Assembly (NCBI GenBank): GCA_001986395.2
Contig: MQVO02000025.1
Coordinates: forward strand, 372,001-436,000
Direction of reading: 5' to 3'
DNA: 64,000 bases
DNA from: Irpex lacteus
Lineage: Eukaryota > Basidiomycota > Agaricomycetes > Polyporales > Irpicaceae
The notes beneath the pieces are model-generated. The model was not told where the DNA came from, made no database searches, and saw only the letters and a program-made list of their open reading frames with translations. This document shows, piece after piece, positions 1 to 11,640 of the stretch. The position numbers and the translations under genes were made by a program. The first letter of the stretch is position 1; each line of letters begins with the position of its first letter.

Positions 1-550
1 GTTGGCGGCAGAAATTGGTGTTTTCGAGAAGTCGATGATGGCTGCATAACACTTTTCTGAGTTCCATGTTATGATACCAACTGTATCATCACTCTCCGTA
101 AAGGCAGTCTGTGTCCAATATGTATGTAATGGATAAGGAAGGAGAAGGATCTTCAAGTTCAACTTGAAGCTTTCAGTGCGCGTGCGTGCCGGCAGGCCGG
201 AGTTGAGGCGCCGACGGCTGGCTAGTACGAATCCGGCAGCGATCGTCACCGTGACAGTCATGTCGATGCGCAACTCACAAAGCGTGGCCTTCTCACTCCT
301 GTCTTGTACGGTTTGAACGACTCAGCGTAGTCTGTTATCCGTTTCTGATGAGGCTCGGTGGCTGTAATTCAACGTTCAAGCCCAGCGGAATCAGACGGGG
401 CCGAGTTGGTCACGTTGACTCTGTCCTGCCACAGGCTGCGACACCCACGCACTTCAAGCCCCCTCTCCCCCACCGACTCGCTCAGGTATGCTCCTCGAAA
501 CACACCTGAATTCATATTATTGAACGGTAGTGGTTTATCAGGCCTAAAGT
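1..550. other. Intergenic, no gene seen
   Basis: No reading frame here has codon use or a family pattern that supports a gene. It contains the upstream region of the F-box-like gene that starts at 551. The first bases could be the flank of a gene outside the window, but nothing recognisable enters. Confidence 0.5.
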
Positions 551-1734
551 ATGGCAACAAACCTCACAGAGCGGCTTCACGCTCTCAGCCTGCTTCGCCC
601 TCTACCGGTCGAACTCTACAGAGACATCTTCGGCTACATGTCGTCTATGCGCGACCTCTGTAACTTGAGTGTTCTCTGTCACGAACTGCAACCAGAGGCG
701 GAGTTCTTCATCTACCGCTCCGTACAGTCCACCAGCCGCTCTCAAACCGAGTACCTGTGCGACATTATCAGTTCATCGAGCCACCGTCATATGTTGGTCA
801 GGACCCTCGATATATCCCACGACGAATGGAAAGGACCTCCCATCTCTGTAGCTCGCAACCAGGAGTATTGGGAGCGCCTCGCTCGCCTACTTCATGACTT
901 GCCCAATCTCGAGGCCCTCAAAATCCATGATATGGCAATGCAACATGGAAACCCGAACGCCTGGGTGCTTTCCCGTGCCACATGCTCCCTTGTCCAATTT
1001 GATTCGGACTTTGTCTTTGACGAATGTCTGGTGTCCTTTCTCCATAATCAGCGCCAGCTAAAGCGCCTTTACTGGACAGAGAATTACGCGGATGACAATT
1101 CTCGAAAGACCCTTTCCGGCATGGGTACCACAAGCGAGGGCAAGATTAGCCCTTCTGTAGTTTTGCTGAACACTAACAGCCCCTCATTCGCCATCAAGTG
1201 CCTGAGAAGTGCGAAACTCAGCCACGTATGGGTCTGCGGCCCGTGTGCGTACGAGGACGATGGCTGGATCAGGTACATGGATGATTTCGTCGACGGCTCT
1301 AACACAGCAAGCCTTCTATCGCTTCGACTAAATCTTCCTTATCGGAAGCGTACGTTGGTCAGCATACTTTCAGCACTCGTGAAGTCCACGCCCGACCTAC
1401 GTTCTTTGGGATTCCTGCCATTGTTCAATTCTACCGTAAGTCCGTCCTCATCTATGGCTATCCTTTAGGCTTATACGGACTTTGATCAATTGATTGACAG
1501 GACACCGAGTTAATAGACGTGCTCTCACAATTCAAACACATCAAATCCATAGTGACTTGGAACGTGATCGAACGCAATACCTCCCGAATCCTTGCTCAAG
1601 CATGTCCATCGCTGCGCTTTATCGCCTGCCTTCATTACTCGTATTCGCACGAATACGTCGTCCTCCCCGTCAATCCTCTCGGCACGCCACGTCCCCTTCA
1701 TGATCCCCAGTATCTGCTCTGGAAGGACGTGTAA
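551..1734 (+). CDS. F-box-like / leucine-rich hypothetical protein
   Basis: Two exons, 551-1435 and 1501-1734, joined by a 65-nt GT-AG intron that keeps frame and gives about 372 aa. The N-terminus reads LLRPLPVELYRDIFGYM followed by a leucine/cysteine-rich helix (LCNLSVLCHEL). This is the usual basidiomycete F-box layout, an LP-x-E-L-x-x-x-I start then helices. F-box proteins of this kind are thought to act as substrate adaptors of SCF ubiquitin ligases by binding Skp1. The rest alternates short hydrophobic strands and helices such as LPNLEALKIHDM and LRSLGFLPLF, which suggests degenerate leucine-rich repeats for substrate recognition. The first ATG after the upstream stop is used. The substrate is unknown. 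Confidence 0.7.
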
Positions 1735-2208
1735 CGCTTACGTAGACGTCGTGGTTTGCTCCGTAGGAATTTGTCTTATCCGGGAATTGGTAACAACCAC
1801 GCCTTTCCCGCGCGAATCGAATCCATCATTCGCGCACAGTTGCCTAATAAGGAGCGCGCGGATTCTCACCACCAGACCCTGTACGAGCCACGCGGTCTCA
1901 ACGCCGAACCATACACCAGGCAGAAATTAAGTCATAAATGAACCATTTAACCGCATTTCTTTCTTCGTAGAGCGACTACACTTGAAACAGCGGGTTCGAT
2001 GCGTTCATTCCCGTCCTCACCCACCAAACCGCGTTCTGTCAAACCACGTTCTGCCAAACATCATTGCATTCTACCTATCCACCTTTCTATGGCGGCGCGC
2101 GCCCTTGCCGCTCTGCTGGCTCGAGATGGCTTGTATAAATTGGGCCTCATCACTTGAGTATGGCGAACACTGTGACAGGTATCCTTACCACTACAGCTCT
2201 AGTGCCAG
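1735..2208. other. Intergenic, no gene seen
   Basis: Contains the 3' flank of the F-box-like gene and the promoter of the small gene at 2209. An in-frame ATG-led reading at 2154 precedes that gene, but its paralogs begin near 2209, so it is treated as untranslated. Confidence 0.45.
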
Positions 2209-2817
2209 ATGTCGCAGCTCATCGAAGTCCCACAAGCTCCGTATACGCCACCGACCCGATTCGTACCCGAGCCATCAGTCTTCTTCAGTACTCAGGGTAT
2301 CCAAGGGGTAAACCTCCGCGATGCTTACGACGGGAATCTGAGCTCGTTGGATTACCGCGACTATCCACACCATATCACGCCACAGAGAATCACCCTACAC
2401 ATACAGGTATGTGCTATGTACTATACAACGAGCAGGCGCACTAACATGCGGATAGTGGCCAGGCTACAACGTATGGGTTTTCAGAAATATCACAATTATG
2501 TCTCTGGGAAATCCCTCCGCCAAACACACTATCCACAAGCTGGTCAACACTCTTGCGCGCAAGATTCAGGACTTTTTCACCGTAGGTTCTCGTTTAACAA
2601 TTATCAATGTTGTCGCTAAACACACGTTTAGGAAATGTCCTCAGTCCATGGAAGGGTCCCAGGCTGGGAGCTGCAGAACATTGATTTCGATGCACTGTAC
2701 ATAACAGAGCTTCGCCATGTCTCTCAGGGGCGCTGGATGCCGGTGCTGTACTACCGAGTGCCACATCAGACCACTTATCCGGTGGGAGGCGCTGCAGTGC
2801 ATTACTACAACGTCTGA
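2209..2817 (+). CDS. PGY-family small protein, copy 1
   Basis: Three exons (2209-2406, 2456-2581, 2632-2817), all phase 0, give about 169 aa. It is the first of four paralogs in this window (others near 22 kb, 33.5 kb and 46.3 kb). All share the same structure: intron 1 falls exactly before a W/L-P-G-Y motif (here WPGYNVW), the middle exon is 41-43 codons and helical (HTIHKLVNTLARKIQDFF), and the last exon holds a conserved strand ELRHVSQGRWMPVL. I do not recognise a named domain. The overall plan resembles small basidiomycete DUF families such as DUF6699, but that match is unverified. No signal peptide or membrane segment is visible. Function is unknown. Confidence 0.72.
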
Positions 2818-3322
2818 TGTGCCCGCGGACCAAATGGTGCTTAGTATCAGATGGAAGAGTTTTCGTAGTATGTTTTCGTAATGTCTCGGTTGTTCTGGAT
2901 TGCTTAGCTGCCAGTGGTGCCCCGCTACCGCAGGAGGTAGACTGTTCGGATATTCTTCTTATTTATTCGCATGATTTTGTACAGACTCCTGCTGTTTTCC
3001 GTATTTAACGACGGTCACAGTCATTGATATCATCGTGAACGACTTATGTAGCAGCGGTAACTCTTAGCCAATAGTCATCTAGGTCGATAACGCGCTCTAT
3101 CTTATTGGTGATCGGAAGAAAGATGACGTATGAGACCTGCAAAATAATTCTTCGACGACGAACCAGCTTATACTGTATGTCAATGAACGGCAGCTAATAA
3201 ATATATTCGGTTATGCATACAGGTTCAAATGATCGCAATGCATCTACAGGACACCATGCATGAGATAGCGAGTTCTTGCTACAATCATGAGAAACACTTA
3301 CATACAGTTTTGTTATGTCTTT
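2818..3322. other. Intergenic between convergent genes
   Basis: Shared 3' flank of the PGY copy 1 gene and the convergently transcribed phosphomannose isomerase copy. Short open frames lack coding character. Confidence 0.5.
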
Positions 3323-4678
3323 TTACGTCGAGGCTACGGCCCACCATACCTCGGCCTCGCCGTTTACAGGCTCCATGATGATGTCGTTCCCCGGAGAGAC
3401 GAAAACGATGGATCCTTGATCCAGCGTCAGCGACTCTCCCGCAGTAATCTTCACAGCGCCCTTCAGCACGATCCCGATCGAAGGACCATCTACTGCCTGT
3501 AGAGTCTCGTTCTCTCCTGCAGCAAGACTCGTCCCAAGCACGACAAACTCCTCCAACGGAGGCTCGTACGACTGCGTCTTGCCGTTCTTTGATTTCCTAT
3601 ACGTCTGATGCCCCAATCTCCAATGATCCTGGTCCCGTGCGGTGAATGTCAACGCCCTGATGAAGTCCTTCGACTGACGCTCTTCTTCTGGTACGAATGC
3701 GACATTGAGAACGTTATCAGAAACCGCCATGCACTCGATGATGTCGCCTTCGAGATATGCGTGTACTTCGTCTGCGCCAATATACACGGACTCTCCGCGC
3801 TTCAATTTTACGAAGTTCATGAAGAAAATCGACGATAGCACTCCGACGTCTCCGGGGTACTGAGAGTTGACCTTCTTGACAAGCCGGGCGATCTCCGGGG
3901 ACGCAGAGTCTGTGCCCCACTCGGCACTGGACACTCGCTTGACGAGGGCTTCGACGTGAGGGGTCACGTCGGCCTGCTTGCGTCCCAAGAGAGCGGCCTA
4001 TACCTCCTTCAGAGTCTCCCTCGTCGGTTGCGGGATGAAAGCTTCAACGAGGGTATCGTTGGAGATGGCTTTACGAATCTCGGGAATAGATTGCAAATGG
4101 CTGCTGATGGTCTGTAGTGGTTGGAACCCCACGAAGCCAGTGAACGCGGTGTCCTCTCCCCATCCTTCTTCTCGTAGTGGCTCTCCGATGACGACAGCAA
4201 TCTCCGGTTTATGATTCGCATCCACAAATGTTTCTGGATCGCGTTTAGAAAGTTCCTGAGCCAGCTGCCGATCTGGGTGGACTTGCAGTGGTAGAGCTTT
4301 CTCAGCGCAAATAATCTTGAACAAGAATGGGACGTGCGTCGTGTTCGGCCATTTGCGCACGAGGCCTTCACCGAGGTAATGGGTCGGGTTCGAGGAGAGG
4401 AAAGAGGATAGTGAAGTTTTAGGATCGTCGAAGAGGAAGGCTTCGCCGTTCTGGTGCGTGCCCACCCATATCTACCGTGGCGTGAGTAAACAGCATATGA
4501 CACGCTTATAGATGCTTAGGCCAAGACGTACCTCTGCATACGACTCTTGCTCATCGAGCTTGAAGCCTTCCCCTACCGCGTTAGGAGCTAATCGCGCTGC
4601 TAGTGAAGATGACCCAGTTTTGCCCCGATCATACTTCTGCAATTCGCCCTTCAATCTAAAAATCGTCTTCTGTGACAT
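3323..4678 (-). pseudogene. Mannose-6-phosphate isomerase with in-frame stop
   Basis: Type I phosphomannose isomerase, which interconverts fructose-6-P and mannose-6-P for GDP-mannose, glycosylation and cell-wall synthesis in the cytosol. Exon 1 is 4532-4678 and exon 2 is 3323-4471. Together they cover the full family length (431 sense codons plus stop). Zinc-site motifs are visible: LQVHPD, HKPEIAVV and EVHAYLEGDIIECMAVSDN, plus GPSI near the end. The frame is interrupted once by TAG at 3998-4000 (reads LKEV-stop-AALLGRK), with clear homology on both sides in the same frame. A 30-nt GT..AG stretch around the stop is too short for a normal intron. The near-invariant YDWGK motif reads YDRGK, and sequence after SDNV is divergent. 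This suggests a decaying second copy, although a sequencing error or stop read-through cannot be excluded. Confidence 0.8.
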
Positions 4679-5443
4679 GTTTGCTATGAGCTGTTGGACT
4701 TTAGATAAGAAAGATTCAGTCTTCGAGTTAACGTCATGAGGGCCATTTTATGCGTGTGTGTTTATATACGTGTGACATGGATTGGAGATGCGCAACCTGT
4801 GACGAGGTTGGTGTGGTGGAGAGCAAATCCATAACGTCACAGATGGTGCGCTCTCTGCTTCCCGGCAAGTCCCGATGGCCGTGATGCCGTTTGAGCCGAA
4901 TGCCAAATTTATACATCGCAAACTTTGTGGCGCACCATCATAATGCTTACTTCCAAGTCAATGGCCTTATCCTCATGTATATGTCGATCAATCAGCCCGC
5001 TGAACTATAGTGTCGCATCTGTCACGAAATCGAGGACTGAAGACAATTGTTCACAGAACTCCATCTCCGATATTTGTTGTCTGGTCCTGTGGCCACGTCA
5101 ATTCGAGTTTGAGTCAGCTTCATCACAATCCTTGCAGGCTGATCGACATCCACGGTATCACAGAATGCATAGGAAAGGCGTGAGTACCTATCTGCATGCT
5201 AAACCAAGCTAAGTGCTAAAGTAATTGACTTTAGACATTTCCGACAGTTGCGTATGAAGTCAGCCTCTCTATGTACATTTCTCGATCGTGCAAGCCGCAG
5301 GCTGACGACTCTGCGATATCTATACATACTCTTTTGCCTGACTCGCACTTTTCAGACTTCGACTCCCTTCCTGATACCTTTATCGTCGAACTGCCAGGCG
5401 CATCCCCAACTTCTCTATCGTCTAAACGTAACCTTATCTTAGT
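4679..5443. other. Divergent intergenic region
   Basis: Lies between the minus-strand phosphomannose isomerase copy and the plus-strand gene at 5444, so it holds both promoters. Small open frames on both strands show no conserved protein pattern. Confidence 0.5.
4761..4768 (-). promoter_or_regulatory. TATA-like box
   Basis: Reads TATATAAA on the minus strand, about 83 bp upstream of the phosphomannose isomerase ATG, which is a reasonable distance for a fungal core promoter. Confidence 0.4.
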
Positions 5444-6882
5444 ATGAATGCAGCACAGTATAACGCCCGCTTTCTCGAACCGATTCCTCGAAGACTCAAC
5501 GCTAATGACTCGACGTTATTAGTGTCGGTAAGTGTTCAATCTCTGCTCACCATCCTTCTACAACATCGATATTGAACATCCTTCTTACAGGATGCAAGTG
5601 ACAGGCAGGGGCTGCTCTCGTCCTTCCCGAGCCAAAGTCTTCCGCAGGGACTTGCTTCTTCAGCTAGTGCACCCGAGCTCGGGATCAACGACACTAGTCT
5701 GCTAAATGCTTTGGACGAGTCTATCTTTTCCATCACAACAGCGTCTGTGTCTACTATCCCAACACCTATAGATGTCGATGAAGACCCGTTCACAGTTCCT
5801 ATCAAGGCCATGTTGGACGAAGCACATCCCGTACCGGCGATGTATAGCAATGATGGGGAGGGCATCGATGCCGTGCTCGAGAAGGCTATGAACACAAAGA
5901 AGAACAAGCACAGTATACTCCGTGTCGTAAAGAAGGCGAGTGCGTCTGCGAAGAAATTTGCTCACAAGACCAAGAGCTTGACAATGGTGAGTCATTGTGG
6001 TCACTAGTTGTGTATCTCCATACTGAGAATGTGGAATCATAGCGTCGGGAGCACAAGATGGCAATACACGTCAAGGACCTGTTCGATGTACCTTCAGTTC
6101 CGCACAATACGCCTGCGCTAGGGCCCTCGATTGCGGTCTTCGAACCGGAGGAGCACAGTGGTCCTCCTAAGCTGGTGCTGTTTGGCCCAACGGAATCCGT
6201 TGAGTCATTGGCGGCCACGTTAGGCTCTCCTACCACTTTATCTGCCTTTCCCATTTCGCCGCCTATCAAGTTTGCGCTCCGTCCTCCGCCTCCAAGTTCT
6301 GCATCTCTGGTCCACAGTCGAAAGCCATCTGCCTCCAGTCGTGCATACGGCTGCCGGCTACTATTGAAGGCTGTTATATTCTTGCCATACGCCCTTGCTG
6401 TAGGCTTTCTACCATTGCTTGCCCCTGCTCATCTCTCCCACATCGCATTCTCGCCCATCTTCGGATATGCCTCCCAACCCGAAACCCCTTTCGACCGCTA
6501 CAACCACCACATGAGGCTCCTTCCCTGCCACATCGGCCTCGCATGCGGCTTTCTCGGCGTCCTCGGTTGGAACCTCCTACACAGCGCACCTCTTGTTTGC
6601 GCTGCACTGGTCGCTGTGCTTGTAACCACGACATGGTGGATGTGGCGAGACTTCGATGCAGAGTCCTCTAGGTCTTCGATACTAGATGACCAGGACCTCG
6701 GAGTTGACGATATGGTGACGATCTATCACCTGTACGAGTCTACCGTTCCATATGAGATGCGCCATGCGCTTCATAATATGGCAGCGAGGCTCCCCTTCCG
6801 GCGTCAGGCCACGGGCGCCCCCCTCGTGTCGCAAGAGCATGGACCTGAGCGAGTACGCATCATCGTCCAGTACGATGACTAG
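5444..6882 (+). CDS. Hypothetical membrane protein
   Basis: Three exons (5444-5527, 5591-5986, 6043-6882), all in phase 0, give about 439 aa. The first half is hydrophilic, with acidic and serine-rich stretches and a short basic helix before the intron at 5987 (VKKASASAKKFAHK). The last exon carries a proline-rich stretch and then two hydrophobic segments: one around LLLKAVIFLPYALAVGF, and one running from HIGLACGFLGVLGW into a second long hydrophobic stretch ending WWMWRDF. Two or three membrane passes are likely. A basic/aromatic tail follows. I do not recognise the family. It looks like a lineage-specific basidiomycete protein of an internal or plasma membrane. Confidence 0.65.
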
Positions 6883-7290
6883 CCGCGTCTCTCGGCCTTA
6901 GCTCTAGTTTTTTGTTCTCGTGCTTGAAATGATTGATTCTCGGAACATGGCTTTAAGTAGTACAATATGAGAATGTTTGTTATGTGTTATGTAGGAATAC
7001 AATCTTCACAATGGCTTGGATCTAAACGAGCGAACGAGGACAAGTGAAGGGTATGCTTAAGGTACTACTACTGCTATGGGAGACCGAAGAAACGAATGAG
7101 ATGCAAGAGTCTTAAGCATGATCAAGAAGGGCGTTAAATCGTTAGAAACAAAGGCCGGGACAAAACGAAAAATGGCAGAAAGGAAGTATGCAGGGAGAGG
7201 CGATGCGTGGAATAATGATAAGGTGAACATAGAGCTACAAGTGACCATCGTTCTGTGGATCGTACCCATCGTGAGGAGATCCGCAGCTTC
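6883..7290. other. Intergenic between convergent genes
   Basis: 3' flanks of the membrane protein gene and the convergent TAPR1-like gene. Nothing else was seen. Confidence 0.5.
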
Positions 7291-8350
7291 TTATCGCCTC
7301 GCGACGCGCTTGCGCTCTCGACCTTCTTCTTCAACCTCCATAGCGTCTGAAGGAGGATGCTGACCGTGATCGTTCGCCTCACGCGCAAAAGCGGAGGTTA
7401 GATTCCGTGAGCCTCGAATTCTACGCCTGGAGCTACTTGATGCTGTAGGAGAGACACTTGTCGCGGGCGATTCGGTGATAGCTGAATGGCGGCGCTTTGA
7501 GCCTACTGTTTCAGAACCTGGGCAGGGGGACATGTCGGGGGTTGAGGGTGGAGGAATGATGGCCAGAGGAGCATCGTTGGGTGTAAGGACTAGAGGCGAA
7601 AACGAGCTAGACGAGGCCATAACAGCTTCTTTGGCGTTAGCGAAAACACGATTTCGCAATCCACGTTGCATGGGAAGGGAGGGCATTGATGTTGAAGATC
7701 GCGATAGTACTGATGGCACAGGTGTCGGTGAAGGGGGGTGTGCGGGCGCGGGCGCTGGTACGGAGGTGTGAGGAGACTGAGGGGTCATTGGTGCTGTCAT
7801 ACCCTGAGCAAAGAATGAGTAAAAAAAGCGTCTAAAGTCATGAAAACTTGATCAACGTACGAATTCACTTTGCCGAGAGGGGTTCAGAGGCACGGGCGGT
7901 TTGGAGACACAGGTAGTAGCACCTGATGGAGCTTTCGACTGCCGTTCCCTCTCCTTATCCTTCTCTTCATCTTCCTCCTCTTCCTCTTCCCTTGACTTGA
8001 TTGCCTCCAACCTTGCTTCCAAATAGTCCATGACCCTGCCAATGGTCATCCCGCTCCCGTTCAAGTCGCTTGTCTCTCCAGCCGACACTCCTTGCTGAAT
8101 CATCAGCAAAAGATCCTGGCAGGCCGCTGCATATCCAGAGTTGTAAGCTCTCTTGGACGTCCGCAAAGAAGACTTATAAAGGGTGGTGATGCTCAATGCA
8201 GCAGCTGTGAACAGTTTTGCGCATGATAAGTGACTAAGCCGACTCAACGAAATGCGCGGACTTACCCTTGAAATTATTCAACAGATCCTTCTCAGCATTG
8301 ACGAAACTTGATGCAGGAAGTGAACTAGCCAGATTCGTGAGGGACTCCAT
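7291..8350 (-). CDS. TAPR1/HAPSTR1-like protein
   Basis: Three exons (8266-8350, 7861-8204, 7291-7803) with consistent phases give about 313 aa. The N-terminal half has the core FVNAEKDLLNNF then AAALSITTLYKSSLRTSKRA and YNSGYAAACQDLLLMIQQG. This resembles the fungal TAPR1-like (DUF4588) family, whose animal member HAPSTR1 partners the ubiquitin ligase HUWE1 in stress responses. A Glu/Lys-rich coil (about ten acidic residues) follows, then a Ser/Pro-rich tail with basic clusters (SSSSRRRIRGSR and ERKRVARR) that could be a nuclear localisation signal. The ATG at 8350 was chosen because family similarity begins there. An in-frame ATG at 8434 would add 28 residues of poor quality. The family assignment is from memory of the core motif. 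Confidence 0.6.
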
Positions 8351-8723
8351 AAGTTCGTGGTGGTTGCAGGTGTTGTAGCACAAACGTTGCGAACGCCGCG
8401 GCCACAGGCAGCTGTCCCATATATGGTAATGCACACGTGAGTAATGAGCGCTAACTATCTGACTCCGAAACCGCCGCTGAATTCTTGAACTTGAACCAAT
8501 CGTTGTGTATATTCAGTATCTACTTGCACACCTTCACAGAGTTACTCAGTAAGCTTTCTGATTTCTCAAGACACTTCAAGCACTTATTTTCTACCCAGGA
8601 TTAATATTAGTGTACTCCATCTGCAATATCTGTATATTCCAGCACATCACTGTAATGTCTCTTACTTCCTTCTTCGGTCGGTCGCCTCACCATTAAAAGT
8701 TGTTTCATTTTTTGGCAGAAAAA
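8351..8723. other. Divergent intergenic region
   Basis: Promoter space between the TAPR1-like gene (minus) and the F-box gene at 8724 (plus). No additional gene is supported. Confidence 0.5.
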
Positions 8724-10529
8724 ATGGAGGACAATGGTACCTTCAATTCCGCGATGCCTGGCCCGACCTCGCCCATCCAGCGCCTTCCTGCCGAACTACT
8801 GTCGCGAATCCTTCGCCAATATGCATCGTCGATCTTCGGCCGTCAGTGGCAAAAACATTGGAGTGTCCTTCCCGGAGATTGGTATAGTTGGATTCTCCTG
8901 GGAGATGTTTGCAAGGACTGGCGAGCATCCATATATCAAGACTCATATTTTTGGAGCCATCTATACCTCCCCAGTCACGATATCCTAATTCAACTTGGTC
9001 TCGAACGTTCTAAACGTCGGAGCATTTGTGCGATAGCTGATGAGCAATATCTTCCTCTCGAAAGCTTACAAGACTCGATTGGTGAAGTTTTCGAGACCGG
9101 GCGGGTCGAAGAGCTGCATCTTCGACTAAGATGCGACAATGGCTGGTTCCTCGAAGATCCGGCATGCATGCTAACGTATGCTAGGCTCAAAAGGCTCTAT
9201 CTATCTATGAGTATGCCTCACGAACTTCACATTGGCCGCATATTTCCCCCCGACTCTGGTATTCTCCCAAACCTCACCGAGTTACACACACATCGTGTTG
9301 CTTTGTTTTGGAACCGTCTGACGGGTCTTCACATGATGCAGAGTCTTTCGGTTGATTACGATGACTTGGGCGAAGCTGGAATCACAGAAGTACTACGCGC
9401 ATTGCGGGACATGCCGCTTCTCCAGGAGCTCAACCTTGCCGTCGATCTTTATGCCCCCAAACCGAAGGACAAAACGCTTCGTCATAGCCAAAACCCTCTT
9501 GGAATTCCCGTCATCGAGCTTCCCCACTTACAGAAGTTCAGCCATGTGTGTAACACGGGCTATGGAACACGTCTTCTGCTGGACTACCTGCGTTTCCCTA
9601 GCACAGCGAGGATCAAATTCGAATTCGGTGAAAATGCACCCCAAGCCGTAACTGCACTAGCTTCGAAGCTCACGGGAGAGACTACCCTAACTCCCACGCA
9701 GCCTATCGAGAAATTCTATATCTCCATTGGGAAGTCGAAAGGACCGTTTACCTTTAAAGGTCGAGTAGCCTCTACCCCGTCTACTGGTGCCTGGGGTAAA
9801 CGGGACCCGAAAATGGCGTATACATACGAGATCAAATATCAGGCAAGACTTGTAGAAACTGGTGAAATATGGAATATGATGACGGACACACTGGTTCCCC
9901 TCCCTCTTGCATCTGTTCGATGTCTGGCGTTAACCTCGACCTTTTGCGATCGCACAACGGATTACATCTTCCAACGCTCCTCCACTCTTGGCGAATGCAT
10001 GCCAAACGTCGAAATCCTACGTTTCGCAGGAACGCAGAAGCTTACCTGTGCCCTAGAGGAACTTCTCGCCACGCTTATCAGAACCTCCCAAGGCTCCTCT
10101 ACACCATTCGCATTCATGTTCCCCCGTTTAACGACCATCGAGATACGAAACTTCGTGTTTGCGCGGTGTGACCACGTGACTAGTGAGCATTACGGCTGCT
10201 TGGAGTCTTTCATCCAGCTCTTGCAAGTGCGTCAAACCCACGGGTGTGCCTCTATCGAGCATATTCGTCTCGACCGCTGCGCCAACTTCTTCCAGCCGAG
10301 CTCTATAGATAGGCTTTCGCAAATAGTTCCTCGCATCACCTGGGACAGATCAGAAAGTGCCATCTTTGACGATACTGAGCACGAACTTTTTGGGTAAGTG
10401 AATTCGCACAGCTCGTCTGAGATATTTACTTAACGAAGACGCAGCTCGGAGTATGATGGAAGTAATATTGCCAACTGGAGAACTGCGTGGACAGACATTG
10501 ATAAGGGAGGAGTATGTACAATGTACTAG
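8724..10529 (+). CDS. F-box / LRR protein, copy 1 of a local pair
   Basis: Exon 1 is 8724-10393 and exon 2 is 10445-10529, joined across a 51-nt intron after two bases of a codon, giving about 584 aa. The F-box reads RLPAELLSRILRQYA, followed by WYSWILLGDVCKDWRASIYQDSYFWSHLYLP, a pattern common in agaricomycete F-box proteins. The long remainder has degenerate leucine-rich repeats such as LPNLTELHTHRVALFW and MPLLQELNLAVDLY. The end (NWRTAWTD) matches the end of its paralog at 12889, which confirms the small last exon. The likely role is a substrate adaptor for an SCF ubiquitin ligase. The substrate is unknown. The ATG at 8724 is the first in frame, because the longer open frame starts with TTG. 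Confidence 0.8.
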
Positions 10530-10808
10530 CCAGGTAAGTACACACTCATATGCATCGTATCATTTGTTGCTGATATATTGGTTGTTTTAGAAATCGCTTT
10601 TCAAACAAGCCGAGGCACTATAGATGTTTTTTTTTAGCAATTGGACATTGATATAATATCAACGGAGAGCATATCGGGATATGTCGTAATTCGCTCATGA
10701 TCTGTAACATTTTTGTTTATGTTCTTAGACATGTCGTGTACATATACTACCAATACGGCGAGCACAAAGATGCATACAAGCGGATTGTGATGTTATGAGC
10801 TGTACACA

Positions 10809-11640
10809 CTATAACCCGCCTTTGACAGCCAACCACGCTGGGCGCGATGACATCTCCTTCCACCACCTTAAAATATCCATGTGAGTGTTACGTTTGATGA
10901 TCGTATCGTGCTACGCGACTTACCTCGCAACATTAGGGCGCTTTTTATCATCGGTCAGAAGCTGGAAATCCCCTTCCTCTACGAGTAGTGAGGCCCACGC
11001 AAGATGATAAAGGTCGGCAAGTGTAAGATCCTTTGTGTTCGTGCATCAGATGCAATGATATTATATAGCAAAAAGGAAGACACGGTCTTACCTCTCCAGC
11101 AAGGTATTTCTGCTTGCTCAGAATTGCCTCATAACCATTAAGCTTCTCATCAAGTTTGCCAACCTGCTCGTCCAAGGCAGCTTGATTCAACTCTAGATTC
11201 AAATATTTCCTATGGGCTACATGTCAGTCCCACTATACTGAGCACGACCTATCAAAAACATATACTTACGGCTTGTAGATTTTCTCCATAACAATAGAAA
11301 CGACGATGGGATCAAAATTGCTGTACTCAATGCTGAGCGCCTGGTCGAATAGTGCGGTGGCCTTCAGATCGCTGGGGTCTGGAAGGAGGGAAGGTCCTTG
11401 ACCGCGCCATTTCGTAGCAATATACTTGCAAATAGCCCGAGTCTCGTAGAGAACAAACCCGTCGTCGTCGATATATGGAACCTGCCCGAACGGATGTTTC
11501 TGGAGATGCTCAGGCGTCTTATGCTGCTTCGCCTGCACGTCGATGCGCACAAACTCGAAGGGAACTTGTTTCTCCTTCAGAATATGTGCGACTCGCAGGG
11601 TCGGCCTGGAAAGCGGCGAGCCAAAGAGTTTGAGAACCAT
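10809..11640 (-). CDS. Glutathione S-transferase, copy 1
   Basis: Four exons (11270-11640, 11092-11209, 10924-11030, 10809-10866) give 217 aa, the normal length for a soluble GST. The N-terminal thioredoxin-like domain starts MVLKLFGSPLSRPTLRV with a candidate catalytic serine, then HPFGQVPYIDDDG (cis-proline region) and LYETRAICKYIA (glutathione gamma-Glu site). The C-terminal helical domain contains LTLADLYHLAW and ends RPAWLAVKGGL. This matches the phi-like fungal GST group, which conjugates glutathione to electrophiles in detoxification. It is a clear paralog of the GST at 42963-43815 with the same exon layout. It sits between two F-box paralogs on the opposite strand. The second exon uses the acceptor that restores frame and gives PKYLNLE. 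Confidence 0.9.

Noticed and set aside
3971..4000. A 30-nt intron removing the phosphomannose isomerase stop
   Set aside because: It is shorter than any credible spliceosomal intron here, has no branch-site-like sequence and a poor donor, and would delete conserved residues.
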